A stretch of DNA of 64,000 nucleotides from Nevskia ramosa DSM 11499 (GTDB lineage: Bacteria > Pseudomonadota > Gammaproteobacteria > Nevskiales > Nevskiaceae). This document shows positions 55,307 through 63,819 of the stretch, piece after piece; position 1 is the first letter of the stretch; each line of letters begins with the position of its first letter. The notes below the pieces were generated by a model. It was not told the origin of the DNA. It did not search any database and worked only from the letters and a program-made list of their open reading frames with translations. The stretch lies in assembly GCF_000420645.1 (NCBI RefSeq), contig NZ_ATVI01000005.1, positions 1,286,357 through 1,350,356 on the forward strand. Direction: 5' to 3'. The position numbers and the translations under genes are program-made.

Positions 55307-56188
55307 ATGTTTGACCATCTAAATTCCAATGTTAAGCCTAGAGTCGCCATCGCGGGTGCAACCGGACGCGTCGGCGCTACGTTGACGACGTTGCTTATCG
55401 ATGACCCGATTGACCTCGTCCTGCTAACGCGCCAGCCACACACAGCACGACTGCCGGAGGGGGTGATCCCATTGGCGGTCGACTTCAAACGCGCCGACAC
55501 ACTTGAAGGGGCTCTGCGCGGCGTAGACCGGCTTTTTATCGCACATGGCACTTCGCCAGAGCAGGTCGCTAACGAGATCGCATTGATTGATGCAGCGGTT
55601 GCAGCAGGCGTCCATCACATCGTAAAGCTGTCTGCATTCGGTCCTGCTACCCGCCTTCTTCCCCTCGCTTGGCATATGGAGATCGAAGCTTACTTGGCGC
55701 AGCAGCCGATCGCATCTACGGTACTGCGACCGACGGCTTTCGCCGATGTGCTCAAGCGGGCGGGGCCACTCATTGCCGCCGGTTCCTGGACAGGCGCAGC
55801 GGGAAATGGCCGAGTGAACTTCATCGACACTCGCGACGTTGCTGATGTAGCCCGCATCGCGTTGCTCGAGGAAATCACAGCGAACTCGCAACGTGCTTAT
55901 CACCTATCTGGTCCGCGCGCGTGGACTATGAAACAGGTTGCGGAAGAGTTGACTCGCCTACTCGGACATCCGGTTACCTATCTTGACTGTTCACCTATCG
56001 AGCGGCGTGAGGCCCTGCTCAGCAGTGGACTTTCACCGTTGGTTACCGATCTTTTAGTTGGGCTCGACCGAATGTTTCGCGAGTCGACGCTCGCAGAAAC
56101 GACCTCGACTGTCTCGGAACTGACTGGAAAAATTCCACGCTCGTTGACGGAATGGTTGACCGAGAACCTTGACGTATTTCGAGCGTGA
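55307..56188 (+). CDS. NmrA-like NAD(P)-binding protein
   Basis: Atypical SDR of 293 residues of the NmrA/QOR2 type. The nucleotide-binding motif GATGRVG is at 17-23. Then come LVLLTRQPHTARLPEGV, LEGALRGVDRLFIAHG, NEIALIDAAVAAGVHHIVKL, STVLRPTAFADVLKR and a C-terminal helix region with YHLSGPRAWTMKQVAEEL. It may be a quinone reductase or redox-sensing regulator. It is divergent from a TetR gene, a frequent pairing in proteobacteria, where the TetR protein controls the NmrA gene. A fragment of a second such gene lies at 57975-58121. The composition is A/T-richer than in the main genome. Confidence 0.88.
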   Translation: MFDHLNSNVKPRVAIAGATGRVGATLTTLLIDDPIDLVLLTRQPHTARLPEGVIPLAVDFKRADTLEGALRGVDRLFIAHGTSPEQVANEIALIDAAVAAGVHHIVKLSAFGPATRLLPLAWHMEIEAYLAQQPIASTVLRPTAFADVLKRAGPLIAAGSWTGAAGNGRVNFIDTRDVADVARIALLEEITANSQRAYHLSGPRAWTMKQVAEELTRLLGHPVTYLDCSPIERREALLSSGLSPLVTDLLVGLDRMFRESTLAETTSTVSELTGKIPRSLTEWLTENLDVFRA

Positions 56189-56445
56189 GTCGGCGCACTC
56201 GCACCGAATAAGATCGAACTATCGTTGACGCGTGCGCCAGCTCCCGATCTGAACAGAACATATCAACCTCGATGGTAGGTTGCGCGAGAGGATGGAGACT
56301 TTGAAATCACGCTAACGCAGTTCGTCCAGATACAGCATTGTTTGCCGACTCAGTAGGGCAATGTCAGCCTGCACGCACGTAGTCGATGCCTGCCGATCGC
56401 CAGCAGTTCTTCCCCGGTCCCGTTCTTCCCACTGACTCAAACACA

Positions 56446-56991
56446 ATGGCAACCCCCAACCATCGCGTAAAGCTTGTATCGCTTCCTCCAGAGTCAAAAA
56501 TTTCCAAAGCCTTCGCATCGACGAATCTCGCTGATGCCTACTCGATCGAGCTTCCATCTCGAGCGTCGACCAATCCCGAACTGTTGGCGAGGTTCATCTT
56601 CTCTCATCGAGCTCCGTGGATCAGAAACCTCATAGCAGTCCGAGATGCGATCGTCGGCAGGTTAGGCCTCAAGACTGCCAAGCAACTCACTTCACTTGGT
56701 GAGGAGAGCGAGGCAGGTCGTATCGGCGCCTTCAAGATCTACGACATTAGTTTGACCGAAATTGTCCTTGGCGGAGACGACAAGCACTTGGACTTCAGGC
56801 TCTCTGTTTACTGTTCCAATCAGCCGTCGTCCGGAAGCAAGCGCCAACTGACTTTCTCAACGGTGGTCCATTGCCACAACCGCCTAGGTCGCCTTTATAT
56901 TTTTGTCATCGCCCCTTTCCACCGCTTGGTCGTTCAATCCAGTCTTCGTAGTGCTGCACAAATCGGCTGGCCGTTGGCCACGGAGGCGTGA
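56446..56991 (+). CDS. DUF2867 family protein
   Basis: Protein of 181 residues matching DUF2867: ADAYSIELPSRASTNPELLA, HRAPWIRNLIAVRDAIVGRL, GLKTAKQL, AFKIYDISLTEIVLGGDDKH, LDFRLSVYC, then FSTVVHCHNRLGRLYIFVIA. Family members often sit beside NmrA-like genes, sometimes fused to them, which fits the NmrA gene 258 bp upstream. No function is established. ATG 56446 has no good ribosome-binding site, and an in-frame ATG lies at 56386, so the start is uncertain. Composition is A/T-rich like the adjacent TetR/NmrA pair. Confidence 0.75.
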   Translation: MATPNHRVKLVSLPPESKISKAFASTNLADAYSIELPSRASTNPELLARFIFSHRAPWIRNLIAVRDAIVGRLGLKTAKQLTSLGEESEAGRIGAFKIYDISLTEIVLGGDDKHLDFRLSVYCSNQPSSGSKRQLTFSTVVHCHNRLGRLYIFVIAPFHRLVVQSSLRSAAQIGWPLATEA

Positions 56992-57265
56992 GCTATATCC
57001 CCAGTCGCCATGCGTTTCCAATTATGGTAAGCCGGCCTGGACGGCGAGCACTCCGCGGCCGCTGATTGGCGGCCTGCTGGACTGCAGGGCTGTGCGGTGG
57101 TCACCTTTCGTCTGCCGAGCTGATTCGCTCCACGAGCAAACTCTGGAGGCGTTGATTAGATGAATGCCGACGGCAAGAGTCATAGGCTCGAATCATTCGT
57201 AATTATGTTAGGCCAAGCTATCGGCCTGTCGTATCAACTCCCACAAGAGCGAGGAGAACGTACCC

Positions 57266-57917
57266 ATGAAGCTGATCAATTCCTTCGGCCCGAATCCGCG
57301 CATCGTGCGGATGTTCCTTGCCGAAAAGGGCCTGAGCATCCCGAAAACCGACATCGACGTGTTCGGCGGTGACAACCGTAAGCCGCCGTACACCGACAAG
57401 AACCCGGGCGGCCAGACACCGGCGCTGGAACTGGATGACGGCTCGGTGCTCGGCGAGACCGTGGTGATCTGCGAGTACATCGAGGAAATGCATCCGACGC
57501 CGGCACTGATTGGTAGCAACGCTCAGGAGCGGGCCGAGGCCCGCCAATGGCAGCGCCGCATTGAATTGAACATCACCGAGTACGTTTACAACGCTTTCCG
57601 ATTCGGTGAAGCTTTGGACTTTTTGCAAGGAGCGCATGTTTTGCATCCCGCAAGCTTCGGCAGACATGAAGGTGTCGGCGCAAAAGTGGCTGAAGAAGCT
57701 CGATGGCCTGATCGCCGGCCGTGATTTCGTCGCCGGCAACCAGATCCGCGTCGCTGACATCGTGCTGTATTGCGGCCTCGATTTCGCTAAGGATGTGGGA
57801 CAGCCGCTTGATCTCGCGAACGCCAACATTGCCGCTTGGTTCAAGCGTATGGATACACGTTCCAGCGCCACCTCAAGCCTGAGCCCGAACTGGGCAGGCA
57901 TGAAGATGCGCGGCTGA
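57266..57917 (+). pseudogene. Frameshifted glutathione S-transferase
   Basis: Two overlapping frames together encode one GST of about 216 residues. The first frame (from ATG 57266 behind GAGGAGAACG) gives the N-terminal thioredoxin-like domain, KLINSFGPNPRIVRMFLAEK and NPGGQTPALELDDGSVLGET, up to FGEALDF. The sequence then continues in the next frame with KERMFCIPQASADMKVSAQK, WLKKLDGLIAGRDFVAGNQ and IRVADIVLYCGLDFAKDV to a stop at 57917. The switch falls at a run of five T (57620-57624), where one base fewer would restore the frame. It is either a real frameshift mutation or a sequencing error. A clear terminator follows. Confidence 0.85.
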
Positions 57918-57934
57918 TTTCAGCGCTGCCTAGT

Positions 57935-57968
57935 AAGCCCGGCATCGTAATTCGATACCGGGCTTTTT
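57935..57968 (+). terminator. Intrinsic terminator after GST
   Basis: AAGCCCGGCATCG and CGATACCGGGCTT form a 13-bp stem with one mismatch and a TAATT loop, followed by TTT. It begins 18 bp after the GST stop and is one of the few terminators here with a T-run. Confidence 0.8.
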
Positions 57969-57974
57969 GTGGGT

Positions 57975-58121
57975 GATCGTGCGACACCGTCCACGCTCGT
58001 CGCCGCGATCCGGGGTATCGAGCGCTTGTTCCTCAACCATAGGACGTCTGCGCTCCCGGTAATTAACCAGATTGCGCTGATCGATTCGGCTATCTCCGCC
58101 GGGGTAAAACATATGCCGTAG
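57975..58121 (+). pseudogene. NmrA-like gene fragment
   Basis: The translated piece contains AAIRGIERLFLNHRTSALP, then VINQIALIDSAISAGVKHMP and a stop. It aligns with ALRGVDRLFIAHGTSPEQ and ANEIALIDAAVAAGVHHIV of the intact NmrA protein at 55307. About 48 codons remain; start and C-terminus are missing. It differs from the intact copy at many positions, so it comes from a second, diverged gene rather than a recent partial duplication. The remaining bases up to 58208 hold nothing else recognisable. Confidence 0.7.
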
Positions 58122-58208
58122 CGAGATCGCGTGTCGCCAGCAGGCATTGCAGCGAGGCCGTGTCGCAAGCAGACCAAGAACATTGGCAGTCGCTCGACGA
58201 TCACCCCA

Positions 58209-59060
58209 TCAGCCGGCGGTCAGAGCCTTGGCTTGCCATGACGCAGAGAAGTCTTCAATGCCCTGCAAGTAATGGCTGTTGTCGTGATCCCAGGGATGGA
58301 AGCCGGGACGCAGGTAATTGAACCAGGGACGCACCATCTTGCGCAGGAAGCCAACCTCGCCGAAGCCGACACGCCAGAACTCACGCCAGCCCTTCAGATC
58401 GCCCAGCTTGCCCTCGTCACGCACGAAACCGATGAACGCCGGGATGACCTTGCCCCAGAAAATGGCGGTTGCAACCACCAGGGTCATGCTGCGCTCGACG
58501 TAAGCGCGTGGGCCGCGGCCCATCATCATCTCGTACACGTCGAAGGGCACACCCTTGTGCTCGGTCTCCTCCAGCGCATGCCATTTCCACAAGGCGGCAA
58601 AGTGCCGTTCTGATTGTTCGATCATGTACGGCTCGCTCAGCAGGCCGTCGGCCATGATCGCGGTTATGTGTTCAAGGGCGATGGTCACGGACAGGCGGGC
58701 GGAGGGCGGCGAGCGCTTCTTGATCCGGGCCAGGAGTGCTTTCACGCTGTCCTCGAATTCCTTGGCCGCCGGCAGGCGCTGGAACATCAACGCGTTGTAT
58801 TCGTCGTGCTCGCGGCCGTGCGTCGCCTCCTGGCCGATGAAGGCCGTCGCCGCCTTCTTCAGTTCGGGGTCGGTGATCTGATCGCGGTAGTGGCGCACGG
58901 CGTCAATGAAGAAGCGCTCGCCCACCGGAATCACCAGCGACATGGTGTTCATCAGGAGGGTGAAATGCACGCCGCCATCGAGCCAATCGTGGATGCGCTC
59001 TGCTGGCGGGTTGAACTTAAGATCACGGCGTGTCGGAAGAATTGGCGTCTTGGCTGGCAT
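58209..59060 (-). CDS. Predicted metal-dependent hydrolase (COG3687)
   Basis: Protein of 283 residues of the PF10118 (Metal_hydrol/COG3687) family. Likely metal ligands are in FIGQEATHGREHDEY, ALEHITAIMADGLL and WHALEETEHKGVPFDVYEMM, an E/H-rich pattern resembling ferritin-like diiron helices. The activity of this family is not well established. A hydrophobic stretch (MTLVVATAIFWGKVIPAFIG) suggests membrane contact. ATG 59060 is preceded by CAGGAGCATCCC. It lies 79 bp downstream of the flavoprotein gene on the same strand, which suggests a two-gene unit. Confidence 0.83.
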   Translation of the reverse strand: MPAKTPILPTRRDLKFNPPAERIHDWLDGGVHFTLLMNTMSLVIPVGERFFIDAVRHYRDQITDPELKKAATAFIGQEATHGREHDEYNALMFQRLPAAKEFEDSVKALLARIKKRSPPSARLSVTIALEHITAIMADGLLSEPYMIEQSERHFAALWKWHALEETEHKGVPFDVYEMMMGRGPRAYVERSMTLVVATAIFWGKVIPAFIGFVRDEGKLGDLKGWREFWRVGFGEVGFLRKMVRPWFNYLRPGFHPWDHDNSHYLQGIEDFSASWQAKALTAG

Positions 59061-59139
59061 GGGATGCTCCTGAGTGATGCTGGATGGATTTATTGCTTGG
59101 TACGGGACAAGCGTGACTACGGCGCTGTCTCAACAGACT

Positions 59140-60957
59140 TCAGGTCGACGTGACCAGCGAGGCTGTGCTGTCTTCATCCTCGTCATCCTGATGTTCGCTT
59201 CGGGTTGCCTTGCGCCCCAGCATTCGCGTTGTGGCGAGCGGATCGAAGCCCGCTTTCCTGACCGACAACCGCGAACGATCAGCGAGCACCACCCCCTTGC
59301 GAACTTCGGCCTGCAGATCGCGACCGGTGATGGCGCTGGCCGCGTGCATGCCACTGAGCATCGCGCCCACCGTGCCGGGTCCCCAGGCAGTGCTGGTTCC
59401 GGCCATGAACAAGCCCTTGATCACGGTATTCACACCCGGACGGAACGGGCCGAACTGCGAGAGGCGCGGCTCCAGGCCAAAAGCAGCACCACCACTGGTA
59501 TGGGTGAAGCGCTCCTGTGAGGCGGGCGAGCCCAGTTCGCTCCAACGCAGCTTTGCGGACGCACCGGGATAGGCCTGTTCGACCCGCTGCAAGAGGCCGT
59601 CGGTGATGATTGCCTTGGTCTCCTGATAGCGCCCGTCGCGGCGATAAGCGCCGCGAGCGACATCATGTCCATCGAAACCCCAGAGGCGCGGGTCTGCCGG
59701 TGCGAGAGTCTGGGCCTCGATGGCAGCGTGTCCGGCCGGGGCGCTGCGACGATTGTCTGGGTCTCGACGGGTCGAGGACTGCACGAAAGCCGGCATGTTG
59801 CGTGAGTAGTCCATCGCCCAGTCCATGGGACGCCGTTTGGACGCCTGGGTCAGGCGCCTGGACAAGCCTTGCTGCAGGCGGAACAGCGAGGTCGTGTCGT
59901 CCCAGTTGGGAATGACATAGAAGTTGCTGTTAGGGGTTTTGCCGATGTCGATTTCAATGCCGAAGAAAGCATTAATCAGTGGATGTGACATCTTCCAGTT
60001 TTCGCTTCTCCTGGCCACCGAGGTCGGCAGATTTTCGTAGCCGACAAGGTCGCGGTAGGTGCGCTTGATGTCGCCTGCCGCCACGATGGCCGGAGCACGC
60101 AGCATCTCCCCATCCTCCAGTTGTACGCCCTTGGCGGCGCCGCTTTCGATGACGATACGTGCCACATGGGTCTGGGTACGAATTTCGCCGCCGTGACTGA
60201 GGATCACATCGGAGAAGCCAGCGGCCAGCATCTGGCCACCGCCCTTCGGGTACCAGGCTCCACCGACGAGATAGTCATGCAGGAAGCCGGCGCGCAGTGC
60301 CACGGGCGCTGTGATTGGGGTGGCGGCCGTCGCCGCGTCCTGCACGGACAGTACGAGAAAGGCTCGCGGGCTCAGACGGCAGGCGGCCAGCAGTGCCGCA
60401 TGCGGGACCATGGCCCATGCCGCCGCCCAGCCACAGCGCTTCGCGAACAGAAACAGGTCGGCCCTCGACGCCAGATTCATACTGCGATCCATGCTTTCGG
60501 CGACGCGGCGCACAACCGAGATGTAGAAACGCAGGCCACGTTCGTCAGCCGGAAAGGCCCTCAGCAGATTCTCCAGATAGCCGTTCCAGTCTGATGGGAC
60601 ACGCAGCTCAAGATCCGGGCCGATGATCGTGTCGAAGCCGTCTCGATCCATGGGCAGCCACTGCACCCGATCTTCGAGCGCCAGACCTCGCATCAGTGAG
60701 TCCATCAAGCCGCCCGGTCCGCAGCCACCGATGTAATGGACCCCGCAGTCGAACTCCCATTGCTTCTTGCGTCGGAAGACATGGGAACTGCCGCCGAGGA
60801 CTGAATAGCGCTCCAGCAGCAGCGTGCGCTTTCCTGCGGCAGTCAGATGTGCGGCAGCGGAAAGGCCGCCAAGGCCCCCTCCGATCACGATGGCATCCCA
60901 GTGTGTGTGCTGCGTCGTCGGTGTATTGATCACGGAAACCCTTTGAGGGAACGGCAT
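59140..60957 (-). CDS. Phytoene-desaturase-like FAD oxidoreductase
   Basis: Flavoprotein of about 605 residues of the CrtI/retinol-saturase superfamily. The FAD-binding motif is WDAIVIGGGLGGLSAAAHLT near the N-terminus, followed by LLLERYSVLGGSSHVFRRKK, YPKGGGQMLAAGFSDVILSH and the C-terminal FAD signature NTVIKGLFMAGTSTAWGPGT, VGAMLSGMHAASAI. Such enzymes desaturate or saturate polyenes, retinol or carotenoids. ATG 60957 is used; GTG 60933, which has AAAGGG before it, is a good alternative. The acidic tail HQDDEDEDS is unusual. It diverges from an HxlR regulator. Confidence 0.87.
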   Translation of the reverse strand: MPFPQRVSVINTPTTQHTHWDAIVIGGGLGGLSAAAHLTAAGKRTLLLERYSVLGGSSHVFRRKKQWEFDCGVHYIGGCGPGGLMDSLMRGLALEDRVQWLPMDRDGFDTIIGPDLELRVPSDWNGYLENLLRAFPADERGLRFYISVVRRVAESMDRSMNLASRADLFLFAKRCGWAAAWAMVPHAALLAACRLSPRAFLVLSVQDAATAATPITAPVALRAGFLHDYLVGGAWYPKGGGQMLAAGFSDVILSHGGEIRTQTHVARIVIESGAAKGVQLEDGEMLRAPAIVAAGDIKRTYRDLVGYENLPTSVARRSENWKMSHPLINAFFGIEIDIGKTPNSNFYVIPNWDDTTSLFRLQQGLSRRLTQASKRRPMDWAMDYSRNMPAFVQSSTRRDPDNRRSAPAGHAAIEAQTLAPADPRLWGFDGHDVARGAYRRDGRYQETKAIITDGLLQRVEQAYPGASAKLRWSELGSPASQERFTHTSGGAAFGLEPRLSQFGPFRPGVNTVIKGLFMAGTSTAWGPGTVGAMLSGMHAASAITGRDLQAEVRKGVVLADRSRLSVRKAGFDPLATTRMLGRKATRSEHQDDEDEDSTASLVTST

Positions 60958-61017
60958 CGGCGGTTGGTGACGTCCCGACATTCGGCCATGCGACCTCCCG
61001 AATGAGGAACTGACATT

Positions 61018-61064
61018 GCCATTGAACGATGGCACCATTACAGTAAGTTCCAAAATAGAACCTT
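61018..61064. promoter_or_regulatory. Inverted repeats between flavoprotein and hxlR
   Basis: GCCAT (61018) and ATGGC (61029) form a 5-6-5 repeat, and AAGTTC (61045-61050) and GAACCTT (61058-61064) form a second, 7 bp apart. Both lie in the divergent promoter region and could bind the HxlR protein. Confidence 0.45.
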
Positions 61065-61114
61065 GTCAAGCTAGACTCGCCGCGACTTGGCAAGCGCTTG
61101 ATCGGAGGAAGGAA

Positions 61115-61588
61115 ATGAAGTGGGGCGAACTGGACGGAATTTCTTGCTCGGTGGCCCGTAGCCTGGCCATCGTCGGCGATCGCTGGACCATCCTGATCTT
61201 GCGCAACGCCTTCCTGCGCACGCGTCGTTTCGATGATTTCCAGGCTCAGCTGGGCATCACGCGGCATCTGCTCGCCAACCGGCTGGCCAAGCTGGTCAAG
61301 CTCGGCGTGATGAGCAAAGTTGCCTATCAGGAGCGACCACCACGCTACGAGTACCGGCTCACCGAGATGGGGCGCGATTGGTACTCGGTGCAGCTTGCGC
61401 TGGTGGCTTGGGGAGACAAGTGGCTGGCCGGCGCGGCAGGGCCGCCGCTGGAGTTCGTGCACCAGACGTGCGGCCACAAATTTCGGCCAGTCACCGTGTG
61501 CTCGGAATGCCGCGAGCCGCTCGACATACGCGAAATCACGCCGATTGCGGGTCCGGGCTTGCGGCCACCGGCTGCCATCACGCGCTGA
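61115..61588 (+). CDS. HxlR-family transcriptional regulator
   Basis: Regulator of 157 residues. The winged helix of the HxlR type is in residues about 10-100: CSVARSLAIVGDRWTILILR, FDDFQAQLGITRHLLANRLA, LVKLGVMSKVAYQERPPRYE and YRLTEMGRDWYSVQLALVAW. The C-terminal extension has HQTCGHKF and CSECREPLD, a possible Cys/His zinc or redox site found in a subset of HxlR proteins. ATG 61115 has CGGAGGAAGGAA upstream. It diverges from the flavoprotein gene and probably controls it. A terminator follows. Confidence 0.88.
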   Translation: MKWGELDGISCSVARSLAIVGDRWTILILRNAFLRTRRFDDFQAQLGITRHLLANRLAKLVKLGVMSKVAYQERPPRYEYRLTEMGRDWYSVQLALVAWGDKWLAGAAGPPLEFVHQTCGHKFRPVTVCSECREPLDIREITPIAGPGLRPPAAITR

Positions 61589-61616
61589 AGGCAGGTCGGT
61601 CCGTTTGCCTGCCTTT
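61588..61616 (+). terminator. Terminator after hxlR
   Basis: AAGGCAGG and CCTGCCTT form an 8-bp stem with a 12-base loop and a short T-run. It starts at the last base of the hxlR stop. Confidence 0.65.
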
Positions 61617-61903
61617 GCGCCGCAGGGCGGCCGACGCCTTAATGCGGGCCTTATCAGTCATTCGGCTTGCCGAATACAACGATTCTGAGCGCGCGGTCCA
61701 CGTCCCAGGATTTTCATAGCCCCGATCTACGCCTGCCGTTCGACAGGTTGCAATGAGGGCACGTCGCCGGGTCTACTGCCGCGTAGTGGCCACCTAAGTC
61801 AGATTTGCCGGTGGGCGCTTCTGTACAGAGCGGAAACCGAGCAGGGGAGTGCTGAAAACATGCCGCTATCGGGATAAAAGCGGACTTCAGAAGATCCGCT
61901 TCT
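61617..61903. other. Intergenic, no recognisable gene
   Basis: About 290 bp between hxlR and marR. A minus-strand frame overlapping the marR end contains DPATCPHCNLS, but it has no start signal or family. Nothing else is seen. Confidence 0.4.
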
Positions 61904-62374
61904 TCAAGAAGCTCTTTCAAGATTGGCGCGCACCTTGGCCAGGACCGCCAGCAGTTGTTCCCGTTCAACGGTACTCAAGCCCTCGACGGCAAGGCTGGAC
62001 AAGCGCTGTCTCTGGCGGTGCAGGGTTCGATGAATGGCTGCGCCATCCGCCGTCAGGTAGAGCCGCAGATTGCGTCGATCTTCCTCGTCAGCCTTGGCCT
62101 CGAGCAGGCCCCGATCCCGCAAGCCGCCGATCAGGCGAGCAAGTTGGCCCTTGTCGCGGCCAGTGTGGGAAACCAGGTCGCTGAGGGTCGCTCCGATCCG
62201 CCGGGAGAAAAAGCCCAGCACCTTGCTTTCCATGGTCGTGAGCGCATGCGGCCCATCGCGCAGGACGCGGTACTGCTGCGCGCGAAACAGATGCATGACC
62301 GAATGGATCGACTCGACCACGGTCTCTGCGACCTGTCCTTCGGTTTGATTGACAATATCAACGGATTTTTGCAT
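61904..62374 (-). CDS. MarR-family transcriptional regulator
   Basis: Regulator of 156 residues. The winged helix includes LTTMESKVLGFFSRRIGATL, SDLVSHTGRDKGQLARLIGG, LRDRGLLEAKADEEDRRNLR and LYLTADGAAIHR with the conserved wing DEEDRR. The start ATG 62374 is used; the frame is open to 62392. It diverges from an MFS gene, the standard MarR/exporter pair. A perfect palindrome (62379-62393) lies immediately before the start, and a similar one within the first codons, so it probably represses itself and the transporter. Confidence 0.9.
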   Translation of the reverse strand: MQKSVDIVNQTEGQVAETVVESIHSVMHLFRAQQYRVLRDGPHALTTMESKVLGFFSRRIGATLSDLVSHTGRDKGQLARLIGGLRDRGLLEAKADEEDRRNLRLYLTADGAAIHRTLHRQRQRLSSLAVEGLSTVEREQLLAVLAKVRANLERAS

Positions 62375-62393
62375 GATGGTTGATATTATCAAC
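62348..62393. promoter_or_regulatory. Two MarR operators over the MFS promoter
   Basis: GTTGATATTATCAAC (62379-62393) is a perfect 15-bp palindrome. ATTGACAATATCAAC (62348-62362) matches it, read on the other strand, at 13 of 15 positions. TTGACA (62349) and CATGAT (62372), 17 bp apart, form a likely sigma-70 promoter towards the MFS gene that the operators overlap or flank. Confidence 0.7.
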
Positions 62394-62463
62394 TACTAAG
62401 CCTGAAACTTGAAGCCCGTCGTAGTAAAAGCCAGGGCAGGGGATCGGCGCAAAGGAACCATCC

Positions 62464-63717
62464 GTGTATTCATTCACCGCAAGCGCGGAACGCCGGCTCC
62501 TCTGGCTGCTGGCTTTTACCCAGTTCACGGTCATCATGGATTTCATGGTGATGATGCCGCTGGGGCCGCAGATCATGCGGGCCTTCGCCATTTCCCCAGC
62601 CGCTTTCGCCACCGCGGTCTCGGCGTATTCCTGGTGCGCAGGTCTGTCAGGGCTGCTGGCATCGATCTATATCGACCGATCCGATCGACGCTCGCTGCTG
62701 TTGACGATGTACGCGCTGTTCTCGGTATCCAATCTGGTCTGCGCCTGTGCTGGCAGCTTTGAAGTCCTGCTGATCGCGCGCGCGTTCGCTGGAATCTCTG
62801 GCGGCGTGATGACGTCGCTGATCATGGCCATCGTCGGCGACGTCATCCCGTCGCATCGGCGCGGTGCTGCTACCGGCATCGTCATGTCGGCCTTCTCCCT
62901 GGCCTCCGTGATCGGCGTTCCGGTGGGCATCGCACTGGGCGCTCACTTCGGCTGGAGCACTCCTTTTTTCCTGCTGTTCGGACTCACGCTGGTCATCGGG
63001 CTGATCGGCTATTGGCTGGTGCCGCCGCTGACCGCTCACCTGGCGGGCGGACTGCGCCCGATTTCCCGGGCGCTGCCAGACCTCCTGAAGCTGATAGCCG
63101 AGCCTCGGTACCGACCCGCGTTCCTGCTGAGCTTCAGCCTGATGGTCGCCCACATGATGGTGATCGCGTTCATCTCACCGTTCCTCGTGGCCAACCATGG
63201 GGTTGCTCCGGCCAGCATCGCCTGGATGTACTGCGTCGGTGGAATCGCGCCATTCTTCACTTCGCGACTGATCGGCCGGCTGGCGGATCGCTACGGACAT
63301 CGGCGGGTGCTGCAGGTGATGCTCCTCATATCGCTGGTGCCAGTGCTGTTCCTGACCCATCTGCCGCCGCTTCCATTCTGGGCAATCGTGCTGTTCTTTC
63401 CCTTTTTCATGGTTGCTATATCCGGACGCATGGTGCCGTTTCAGGCACTGATGACCACCGTACCCAAGCCACAGGCACGCGGCGCCTTTCTGAGCGTCAA
63501 CAGCTCGTTTCAATCACTGGGTAGCGGCTGCGGCGCGTGGCTCGGTGGAATGATCCTGTCGACGGCTGCCAACGGCGCTATCACGGGCTTCGGAACGGTC
63601 GGCTGGATCGCCGCCGCAATCGCGCTGTGCGTCTGCGCCGGAACTGCGTGGGTTGCTGCGTATACGAGCTCAAGCAATCCCGGGCCAGATCCGGTCACTC
63701 CGACTGGTGCCATTTAG
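62464..63717 (+). CDS. MFS transporter
   Basis: Major facilitator superfamily protein of 417 residues with 12 predicted transmembrane helices. The loop 2-3 motif appears as YIDRSDRRSLLLTMYALFSV, the motif near helix 4 as ARAFAGISGGVMTSLIMAIV, and the helix 8-9 loop as RLIGRLADRYGHRRVLQVML. It resembles the DHA1-type drug/sugar exporters (AraJ/YdhP-like). The GTG at 62464 has AAAGGAACC upstream. The divergent MarR gene with its double operator suggests substrate-induced efflux. The substrate is unknown. Confidence 0.88.
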   Translation: MYSFTASAERRLLWLLAFTQFTVIMDFMVMMPLGPQIMRAFAISPAAFATAVSAYSWCAGLSGLLASIYIDRSDRRSLLLTMYALFSVSNLVCACAGSFEVLLIARAFAGISGGVMTSLIMAIVGDVIPSHRRGAATGIVMSAFSLASVIGVPVGIALGAHFGWSTPFFLLFGLTLVIGLIGYWLVPPLTAHLAGGLRPISRALPDLLKLIAEPRYRPAFLLSFSLMVAHMMVIAFISPFLVANHGVAPASIAWMYCVGGIAPFFTSRLIGRLADRYGHRRVLQVMLLISLVPVLFLTHLPPLPFWAIVLFFPFFMVAISGRMVPFQALMTTVPKPQARGAFLSVNSSFQSLGSGCGAWLGGMILSTAANGAITGFGTVGWIAAAIALCVCAGTAWVAAYTSSSNPGPDPVTPTGAI

Positions 63718-63819
63718 TTAGACAGCTAGGTAGCGCAGGCGGCGGGATTTCAATCAGGCTGTAGCGCAAATCTGCCGACCGAAAACGCGCCGCCGCTGCC
63801 TGCCGATCACCAGCCGCGC

